64,000 bases of DNA from contig NZ_VIGC02000003.1 in assembly GCF_006569185.2 (NCBI RefSeq), forward strand, positions 124,001-188,000, in the 5' to 3' direction. The translations under genes were made by a program, and so were the position numbers. This DNA is from Litorilinea aerophila. Its GTDB lineage: Bacteria > Chloroflexota > Anaerolineae > Caldilineales > Caldilineaceae. Positions 57,135-64,000 of the stretch are shown piece by piece. Below the pieces are notes generated by a model that made no database searches, was not told where the DNA came from, and saw only the letters and a program-made list of their open reading frames with translations. Position 1 is the first letter of the stretch, and each line of letters begins with the position of its first letter.

Positions 57135-57314
57135 ATGGCAAAGTGTGAACATTGTGGCCGGGGACCCCAGTTTGGGAACAACCGCCCGTGGTCCAAAAAG
57201 GCGACCCGTCGGCGCTGGAACGTCAACATCCAGAAGGTCAAGGTGCTGGAAGCAGGCCGGTTGGTCTCAAAGCGGCTCTGCACCTCTTGCATTAAGACGC
57301 TGGAAAAGGCCTGA
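57135..57314 (+). CDS. rpmB: 50S ribosomal protein L28 (bL28)
   Basis: A 59-aa ribosomal protein of the large subunit. It begins [15 protein letters not shown], continues [20 protein letters not shown] and ends [11 protein letters not shown]. The CxxC near the start (CEHC) and the CTSC near the end form a zinc site, so this is the Cys-containing C+ paralogue. The ATG at 57135 is spaced 7-8 bp from GGAGG. It has its own promoter and a terminator hairpin downstream. Normal length; essential housekeeping gene. Confidence 0.95.
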   Translation: MAKCEHCGRGPQFGNNRPWSKKATRRRWNVNIQKVKVLEAGRLVSKRLCTSCIKTLEKA

Positions 57315-57397
57315 TCCAGGCAGTCCGACCGGAGCGGCCCATCAGCCCCTGTCGCCCATCCTATGGGGTACGCCTCCCTGGCGATCCCCGCAACGAT

Positions 57398-57433
57398 AAG
57401 CGCCAACTCCCACATGGAAGTTGGCGCTTTGTC
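57398..57433 (+). terminator. rpmB terminator
   Basis: AAGCGCCAACT (57398-57408) and AGTTGGCGCTT (57419-57429) form an 11-bp stem, followed by a T-richer stretch (TGTCGTT). Because the gene beyond is convergent it may serve both sides. Confidence 0.65.
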
Positions 57434-57472
57434 GTTCCGCTTGTTGTTGCGGTTGCCGTTCCGCTTGTTGTT
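57434..57472. repeat. 15-bp tandem repeat beyond the rlmN stop
   Basis: GTTCCGCTTGTTGTT at 57434 and again at 57458 (24-bp period) in the gap between the convergent rpmB and rlmN genes. Confidence 0.6.
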
Positions 57473-57507
57473 TCCGTAGTCGCCCCGTCGTGGTTTCAGG
57501 GCATTGC

Positions 57508-58641
<1,134 letters not shown>

Positions 58642-58647
58642 GCCCTG

Positions 58648-58677
58648 ATTGTATCCCAGGCCCACAGCTCCGGTCAA
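58648..58677 (-). promoter_or_regulatory. rlmN promoter abutting the start codon
   Basis: Minus strand TTGACC (58677-58672), 18 bp, TACAAT (58653-58648), only six bases before the ATG at 58641. Confidence 0.6.
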
Positions 58678-58742
58678 CTCATGGGCATATTTCCGGGTAT
58701 ATTTCACAATCGTCGGAGTTTACCCCTTGGACGCCGGCCGCT

Positions 58743-58766
58743 GTAGGGGCGCTGCTTGCTGCGCCC
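58743..58766. repeat. variable-stem hairpin cassette
   Basis: GTAGG followed by GGGCGC (58747-58752) and GCGCCC (58761-58766), same family as those at 1861-2070 and 25839-25890. Confidence 0.65.
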
Positions 58767-58831
58767 GTCGTGGACAGGGCTGCCCATCATTTGAGGGCGG
58801 GGAAAATTTGGCCGAAAGCCGCGGAAACGGG

Positions 58832-58847
58832 TATCCTGTTCAGGATA
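58832..58847. promoter_or_regulatory. palindrome upstream of degV
   Basis: TATCCTG-TT-CAGGATA, a perfect 7-bp inverted repeat about 150 bp before degV; operator-like but unassigned. The 356-bp gap 58642-58997 holds otherwise only the rlmN promoter and the cassette. Confidence 0.35.
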
Positions 58848-58997
58848 GGGAGAAAGAAGATTGGGGCAGCTTCCCGGGAACGCTGCGCCCCGCGCCGGTG
58901 TGGGAGCCGGCACCCTTCATAACACCAAATCTGCCAAAATTGGCCAGCCGGTTTACAGAGCCGGGTGGCCCGCCTGCCAGCCAAAAGTCAAAGCACA

Positions 58998-59858
58998 ATG
59001 GGTAAAGTACGCATCGTTACGGACAGCAACGCCTATTTGTCGCCGGATGTCCTGGAAAAATACCAGATTGAGGTCATCCCACACCGGATCAAGGTGGGGG
59101 GCGCCCTGGTGGAAGAGGACAGCTCCTTCACCGCCGACCAGCTCTTCCGCCGCCTGCAAGAAGCCCAGGCCCGGGGATCCAACCGCCTGCCCGACGTCCA
59201 TCCGGCCGATGTCAACACCATCCTGGACGTCTATCAGCGCCTGGGCCGGGAGAGCGAGCAGATCGTCTCCCTTCACATGAGCAGCGCGCTCAGCGGCATG
59301 TGGCAACAGGCGCGCCGGGCCGCGGAGATGCTCAAAGGGCGCTATTCCATCCGGGTGATCGACAGCCTCAGCACCTCCTTCGGCCTGGGGCTGCTGGTGG
59401 AGCAGGCCGCCCGGGCCGCCGAAGCGGGCGCTTCCATCCATGAGATCGCCCGGGTGGTCAACGGCGCCATCCCCCACCTCTACGTCACCATCTTCGCCGA
59501 GAGCCTCCACTTCCTGGAGCGCAGCGCCCGACTGGGCCCTTCCCAGAGTGTACTGGGCACCATGCTGGGCATCAAGGCCATGCTCATGATGGAGGAAGGC
59601 CGCCTCATCCCCCTGGAAAAGGTCCAGACCCGGGAGGAGGTGGTGGACAAGCTGTATGAGTTCGTGGCTGAATTTGCCCACGTGGAACGGGTGGGGGTGC
59701 TCCAGCACAACTATGAAGCCCCCCAGGAGGCCCTGCTGGAGCGGCTGCAGGAGCTCCTGCCCAAGGTGACCATCAGCCGCCTCACCTACCCGCCCAGCCT
59801 GGCCAGCTACCTGGGCCCCAACATGATCGGTGTCATTGTCTACGAAGGGACTTTCTGA
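58998..59858 (+). CDS. DegV/FakB-family fatty-acid-binding protein
   Basis: A 286-aa protein of the DegV family, which binds a fatty acid; FakB members present it to the kinase FakA for phosphorylation. N-terminal signature [16 protein letters not shown], then [28 protein letters not shown] and [15 protein letters not shown]; the C terminus [15 protein letters not shown] carries the lipid head-group loop. The ATG at 58998 is preferred over an upstream start because family members begin at this point; ribosome site weak. recG follows after 3 bp. No fakA-like gene is seen here. Confidence 0.92.
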   Translation: MGKVRIVTDSNAYLSPDVLEKYQIEVIPHRIKVGGALVEEDSSFTADQLFRRLQEAQARGSNRLPDVHPADVNTILDVYQRLGRESEQIVSLHMSSALSGMWQQARRAAEMLKGRYSIRVIDSLSTSFGLGLLVEQAARAAEAGASIHEIARVVNGAIPHLYVTIFAESLHFLERSARLGPSQSVLGTMLGIKAMLMMEEGRLIPLEKVQTREEVVDKLYEFVAEFAHVERVGVLQHNYEAPQEALLERLQELLPKVTISRLTYPPSLASYLGPNMIGVIVYEGTF

Positions 59859-59861
59859 CCT

Positions 59862-62372
59862 GTGGCAGTGTCTGCATTCCAACGGCTGCTTCGTGTACTG
59901 GAACTGGAAGAGAAACAGGGCTGGCGCAACCGGGCCGTCATCGGCGGCCTGGCCGCCATGGGCGAACGATGGGCCGATGACGCCCGTCAGGAAGGCGCCG
60001 ACACCCGCGTGGTGGAGATGGTGCTGCTCCTGATGGTGAACTACGAGGAGGCCGACCAGGAAAACCGCCCCGACATCTTGGAAGCCATGCGCCAGGCCCT
60101 GGGCGGTCTCTTCGCAGATCTGGACGAGCTGCTGGCCCAGACGGGTATCCGCCTGGGCGATGGGGCAACCCCGGCCGGCCAGCCGGATGAAGGCGAGGTG
60201 GCTGCCCCACCAGAGGAGGCCGCTGTCGCGGCCGTCCCCCCGCCAGAGCCCACCCACGTGGCCGAGGCCCGCATCCGGCAACAGCAGGCCCGCCGCGACC
60301 CCGCCCAACTGGAGGCATCGCCCCAGATCCTCGCGGGCGTGGGCAGCGCCACCGCCGAGCAACTGGCCCGGCTGGGCATCCACCGGGTGATGGATCTCCT
60401 CTGGCACCTGCCCACCCGCCACGAAGACTACAGCACCCTGCGCCCCATCGCCCAACTGGAGCCCAACGAGACGGTCACCATCATCGCCAACCTGTGGGAC
60501 ATCCGGGAGCGGAAAGTCAGCATGAACCGCCACCTGGTGGAGGGGATCCTGGCCGACGCCAGCGGCACCATCCGCGCCACCTGGTGGAACCGCTTCGTGC
60601 GAAAACAGCTCCAGGTGGGCAGCACCATGCGTTTCAGCGGCAAGGTGGGCCTCTTCCTGGGGCAGAAGACCCTGGAGAACCCTGTCTTCGAGGATGTGGA
60701 CGAGGAGATGGTGGCCACCGGGCGCCTGGCCCCGGTCTACCGCCTCACCGAGGGGCTCTCCAACAAGCGGCTACGCAACATCATCAAAACGGCCCTGGAC
60801 GACTACGCAGACCTGTTGGCGGACCCCCTGCCCCAGTCCATTCGGGACGAATACGATCTGCTGGATCTGCCCACGGCCCTGCGTCAGGTCCACTTTCCAG
60901 ACAGTCCGGAGCAGCTCCAGCAGGCCCTGCGACGGCTGGCCTTTGAGGAGCTCTTCTACCTGCAGTTGGGCGTGGCTCAACGGCGTTACGCCCTGCGGCA
61001 GGCTACGGCCCTCCCCATGCCCGTGGATCCGCTGCTGCTGCGTCGCTTCACCGAGGGGCTGCCCTTTGCGCTGACCGGCGCCCAGCGTCGGGTGATCGAC
61101 GAGATTGGGGCCGATATGGCCCGGGCCGTGCCCATGACTCGCCTGGTCCAGGGGGACGTGGGCAGCGGCAAGACGGTGGTGGCCGCGGCGGCCATGGCCA
61201 TCGCCGCCGCCCATGGAGCCCAGTCCGCCCTGCTCGCGCCCACCCAGATCCTGGCCGAGCAGCACCACCGCAGCCTGAGCAACCTGTTGGCCCATGCGAC
61301 CCGGCCCGATGGCTCCCCCATCCGGGTGGCCCTGCTCACCGGACGGGTGACCGGCGCGGAGCGAGAGGCCATCGTGGCCGGCCTCCGGGAGCCGGACAAC
61401 CCCGACGCCATCGATGTGGTGGTGGGCACCACCGCCCTGATCCAGGAGGCGGTGGAGTTCCACAACCTGGGCTTCGTGGTGGTGGACGAGCAGCACCGCT
61501 TCGGCGTGGAGCAGCGGGGCGCCCTGCGCAACAAAGGATCCCAGCCCCACCTCCTGGTCATGAGCGCCACGCCCATTCCCCGCAGCCTGGCCCTCACCCT
61601 CTACGGCGACCTGGACGTGAGCGTGCTGGACGAGATGCCGCCAGGACGCACGCCGGTGAAGACCAAGCGCTTCTACCCCCGGGAGCGGGAGCGCCTCTAC
61701 AGCTTCATCCGCCGCCAGGTTCAGGAAGGGCGCCAGGCCTATATCGTCTACCCCCTGGTGGAGGAGAGCGAGAAGCTGGAAGCCGGCGCGGCCACAGCCG
61801 AGTATGAACGGCTGCGCACCGAGATCTTCCCCGACCTGCGCCTGGCCCTGCTCCACGGCCGCATGAGCGGCGCGGAGAAGGACGAGGTGATGGCTGCCTT
61901 CGCTGCGGGCGAATACGACATCCTGGTGAGCACCACCGTCATCGAGGTGGGCATCGACGTACCCAACGCCTCCATCATCCTCATCGAGGATGCGGAACGC
62001 TTCGGCCTGGCCCAGCTCCACCAGCTTCGGGGCCGGGTGGGCCGGGGGCAGCACCAGAGCTACTGCGCCCTCATCAGCCGGGTGCCCGCTGGAAGCGAGG
62101 CCGAAGAGCGGCTGCGGGCCCTGGAAGAGATCGACAACGGCTTCGAGCTGGCCGAGAAGGATCTGGAGCTGCGAGGGCCCGGCGACTTCCTGGGAACTCG
62201 CCAATCGGGCCTGCCGCCATTGCGGGTGGCCCAGCTCAGCGACATGGCTACCCTCAGCGCCGCGCGGGAAGCAGCCCAGGCCCTCATCCGTCGGGATCCT
62301 GAGCTGGCTGACCATCCCCAGCTGGCCCAACAGGTGCAGCGCTTCTGGCGGGGCCATGGGGATGTGAGCTAA
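59862..62372 (+). CDS. recG: ATP-dependent DNA helicase RecG
   Basis: An 836-aa branched-DNA helicase that reverses stalled replication forks. An N-terminal extension of about 140 residues (acidic, Pro/Ala-rich near 105-125) precedes the usual start ([20 protein letters not shown], then [13 protein letters not shown]), the wedge/OB domain ([19 protein letters not shown]), and the motor: Walker A GDVGSGKT near residue 430, motif [31 protein letters not shown], and [18 protein letters not shown]. The GTG at 59862 lies 3 bp after degV, so the genes are coupled. Identification is secure; the extension is lineage-type. Confidence 0.95.
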   Translation: MAVSAFQRLLRVLELEEKQGWRNRAVIGGLAAMGERWADDARQEGADTRVVEMVLLLMVNYEEADQENRPDILEAMRQALGGLFADLDELLAQTGIRLGDGATPAGQPDEGEVAAPPEEAAVAAVPPPEPTHVAEARIRQQQARRDPAQLEASPQILAGVGSATAEQLARLGIHRVMDLLWHLPTRHEDYSTLRPIAQLEPNETVTIIANLWDIRERKVSMNRHLVEGILADASGTIRATWWNRFVRKQLQVGSTMRFSGKVGLFLGQKTLENPVFEDVDEEMVATGRLAPVYRLTEGLSNKRLRNIIKTALDDYADLLADPLPQSIRDEYDLLDLPTALRQVHFPDSPEQLQQALRRLAFEELFYLQLGVAQRRYALRQATALPMPVDPLLLRRFTEGLPFALTGAQRRVIDEIGADMARAVPMTRLVQGDVGSGKTVVAAAAMAIAAAHGAQSALLAPTQILAEQHHRSLSNLLAHATRPDGSPIRVALLTGRVTGAEREAIVAGLREPDNPDAIDVVVGTTALIQEAVEFHNLGFVVVDEQHRFGVEQRGALRNKGSQPHLLVMSATPIPRSLALTLYGDLDVSVLDEMPPGRTPVKTKRFYPRERERLYSFIRRQVQEGRQAYIVYPLVEESEKLEAGAATAEYERLRTEIFPDLRLALLHGRMSGAEKDEVMAAFAAGEYDILVSTTVIEVGIDVPNASIILIEDAERFGLAQLHQLRGRVGRGQHQSYCALISRVPAGSEAEERLRALEEIDNGFELAEKDLELRGPGDFLGTRQSGLPPLRVAQLSDMATLSAAREAAQALIRRDPELADHPQLAQQVQRFWRGHGDVS

Positions 62373-62412
62373 AGAATTGCGAAACTAAACCCCACTTCCG
62401 AAAGGAAACACC

Positions 62413-63258
62413 ATGAAACTGGGCTGTTTTCAGAGCAACCGGGGTCTGCGTCAACTGGCCTTCGGAGAATTTGTGGCGCAGGCCAAAGCCCTGGGCTATG
62501 AGGCCATCGACGCGCCGCCCAACAACGGCGAGGCGGTGGCCCTCTGCCGCCAGCAGGGCCTGACTGTCCACGCCACCAGCGCGCTGGTGCCGCCCGACCT
62601 GAGCCGGGACAGTGCCCGCCAGGAGGAGATCGTCAACCAGGTGAAGGCAGCCATCGACGCGGCCGCAGCCAGCGGGGTGGGCGTCATCACCCACCTGATC
62701 GGCCGGGATCCTGCCCTCAACGGCGACGACAACATCGCCCTCTTCAAGGAGGTGTACACGCCCATTGCCGCCCACGCCGAAGCCCAGGGGGTGCGCCTGG
62801 CCTTCGAGAACTGGCCCCGCAACGGCACCATGCTGGCCATCACGCCGGAGCTGTGGGGAGCCATGTTCAATGCCGTGCCCTCACCCGCCCTGGGCCTCTG
62901 CTACGACCCCTCCCACCTCTACTGGCTGGGCATCGACTACATCCAGCCCATTCGAGACTTCGGCGAGCGCATCTACCACGCCCACGCCAAGGACACGGAG
63001 ATCCTGGCGGCCGGACGTGACCAGTTCGGCATCTACGGCCGGCAGTTGAGCAGCACCAGCCCGGCCAACTGGTGGCGCTATCGCCTCCCCGGCTACGGCG
63101 CCATCGACTGGGCCCGCTATCTGGATACCCTCTACCAGGTGGGCTATGACGGCGTGCTGAGCGTGGAACACGAAGATCCGGTGTGGGACGCCACCCCCGA
63201 ACTGGCCTTCCGTGGCTTAAAGCTGGCCCGCCAGTTCCTCCTGCCGTTCCTGGCGTAG
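62413..63258 (+). CDS. sugar phosphate isomerase/epimerase family (TIM barrel)
   Basis: A 281-aa xylose-isomerase-like TIM barrel, a family of metal-dependent isomerases, epimerases and dehydratases acting on sugars or cyclitols. Probable metal ligands: the Glu in LAFENW, the Asp/His in LCYDPSHLYWLG, the His in YHAHAKDTEI, and the Glu in LSVEHEDP. Length is normal. The ATG at 62413 follows GAAAGGAAACACC. It lies 40 bp after recG on the same strand; a functional link is doubtful. Substrate not assignable. Confidence 0.87.
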   Translation: MKLGCFQSNRGLRQLAFGEFVAQAKALGYEAIDAPPNNGEAVALCRQQGLTVHATSALVPPDLSRDSARQEEIVNQVKAAIDAAAASGVGVITHLIGRDPALNGDDNIALFKEVYTPIAAHAEAQGVRLAFENWPRNGTMLAITPELWGAMFNAVPSPALGLCYDPSHLYWLGIDYIQPIRDFGERIYHAHAKDTEILAAGRDQFGIYGRQLSSTSPANWWRYRLPGYGAIDWARYLDTLYQVGYDGVLSVEHEDPVWDATPELAFRGLKLARQFLLPFLA

Positions 63259-63272
63259 GAGCGGAGGTCACC

Positions 63273-63376
63273 CATCCCTGTGTGACAGGGATGCCGGGTA
63301 CGCGCTGGCCCCCATGTCCGACCGGGAGGCCGGATCCGCGACATGGGCGCGAACCCACCGATGCATCGCGCATCGG
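63273..63376. repeat. array of three hairpins
   Basis: CATCCCTG/CAGGGATG (63273-63293), CCCATGTC/GACATGGG (63311-63347) and CCGATGC/GCATCGG (63358-63376) in the 271-bp gap before gltA; same style as the array at 5647-5808. Confidence 0.65.
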
Positions 63377-63435
63377 CTGACCGCTGGGCACATGGACGTC
63401 GGTACTCTGCGGTGTTTTTGTGTGAAGTCACAGCG

Positions 63436-63493
63436 GATTGCAGTTGGAGGTTGATTCAGCCAACACCTCCACATCAACCTCCAACCTGCAATC
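63436..63493. terminator. long inverted repeat between convergent genes
   Basis: GATTGCAGTTGGAGGTTGA (63436-63454) pairs with 63474-63493 over 19 bp with one bulge. Repeated CAATCTT units follow at 63497-63519. It may end gltA transcription, or be a dispersed repeat. Confidence 0.5.
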
Positions 63494-63529
63494 TCCCCAA
63501 TCTTCAATCTTCAATCTTTAACCGAACCC

Positions 63530-64000
63530 TCACCGCTGGTCCAGGGGCACGTAGTCCCTGGCTTCTTCGCCCAGGTAGACCTGGCGAGGGCGGGCGATAC
63601 GCTGCTCCGGATCGGTGACCAGCTCCACCCACTGGGCCAGCCAGCCCGGCGCCCGACCCAGGGCGAAGAGCACGGTGAACATGTCCGTGGGGAAGCGCAT
63701 GGCCTTGTAGATGATGCCGCTGTAGAAGTCCACGTTGGGGTAGAGCTTGCGGGAGATGAAGTACTCGTCGTTCAGGGCTACCTCTTCCAGCTTCAGGGCA
63801 ATGTCCAGCAAGGGGTCGGTGCCGGTCACCTCGAAGACGTCGTAGGCGATCTTCTTGATGATGCGGGCCCGGGGGTCGTAGTTCTTGTAGACCCGGTGGC
63901 CGAAGCCCATGAGCCGGAATTCGCCCTTCTTCACCCGCTCGATGTAGGACGGCACATTCTTCACATCGCCGATTTCGGTCAACATGCGCACCACGGCCTC
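63530..64000 (-). CDS. gltA: citrate synthase (C-terminal part)
   Basis: Partial gene: the last 156 codons are visible and the 5' part lies beyond the right edge. Citrate synthase condenses acetyl-CoA and oxaloacetate in the TCA cycle. The diagnostic active-site stretch is [14 protein letters not shown] with the catalytic His, followed by the conserved C-terminal pattern [20 protein letters not shown] and the catalytic-domain end [20 protein letters not shown]. It ends PLDQR. Convergent with the isomerase gene. Identification is secure. Confidence 0.96.
   Translation of the reverse strand, partial: EAVVRMLTEIGDVKNVPSYIERVKKGEFRLMGFGHRVYKNYDPRARIIKKIAYDVFEVTGTDPLLDIALKLEEVALNDEYFISRKLYPNVDFYSGIIYKAMRFPTDMFTVLFALGRAPGWLAQWVELVTDPEQRIARPRQVYLGEEARDYVPLDQR

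Overview
The window is GC-rich, densely coded bacterial chromosome. No rRNA, tRNA, CRISPR array, phage or insertion sequence was recognised. The gene set points to Chloroflexota, probably the Anaerolineae/Caldilineales side; this is inference, not a database match. Supporting signs are: several binding-protein-dependent sugar ABC systems with A/P-rich lipoprotein linkers; a BTAD/NB-ARC/TPR giant regulator; a ferredoxin-dependent 2-oxoacid oxidoreductase; a Ycf46-like AAA ATPase; a zinc-type bL28; a huge secreted protein ending in a YLPVITR-like tail; and abundant intergenic palindromic repeats.

Layout, left to right. 1-8.6 kb (all minus): start of a korA-like gene, an autoregulated-looking GntR/FCD repressor, then SNF2 helicase - M20 amidohydrolase - cupin, and upstream of them HAD phosphatase - Ycf46-like ATPase and a small membrane protein. 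8.9-20.8 kb (minus): recJ, then a long run SBP - permease - permease - addB - addA in which the helicase-nuclease genes follow sugar-transport genes by 5 bp. 21-26 kb: an APH-family kinase, a minimal nucleotidyltransferase with only a six-codon stump of its HEPN partner, a YprB-like nuclease, and a 5'-nucleotidase family phosphoesterase. 25.9-30.1 kb (minus): Ugp-like SBP - permease - permease - 2-hydroxyacid dehydrogenase. 30.6-33 kb: an unknown membrane-anchored protein and a DUF2726/zinc-ribbon protein. 33.2-41.4 kb: SARP-type regulator divergent from a 1462-residue secreted protein. 41.6-47.6 kb (plus): LacI repressor - SBP - SH3b-bearing permease - permease - MsmK-type ATPase. 47.7-56.7 kb (minus): oligopeptide/oligosaccharide-type SBP - DppB - DppC - DppD - putative glycan-active toroid enzyme - beta-propeller. 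57-64 kb: housekeeping genes rpmB, rlmN, degV, recG, a TIM-barrel isomerase and the 3' part of gltA.

The functional theme is uptake and processing of sugars or oligosaccharides by four ABC systems. Only one CUT1-type ATPase and one Dpp-type ATPase are encoded here, so ATPases are probably shared or supplied from elsewhere. A second theme is DNA repair (recJ, addAB, recG, SNF2). The most notable observations are: SH3b domains inserted in an ABC permease; strong hairpins directly after the binding-protein gene in three of four transport operons; a family of variable-stem hairpin cassettes whose conserved edge supplies the stop codon of neighbouring genes; the HEPN stump; and clear promoter/operator pairs for the GntR, LacI and Ugp-like units.
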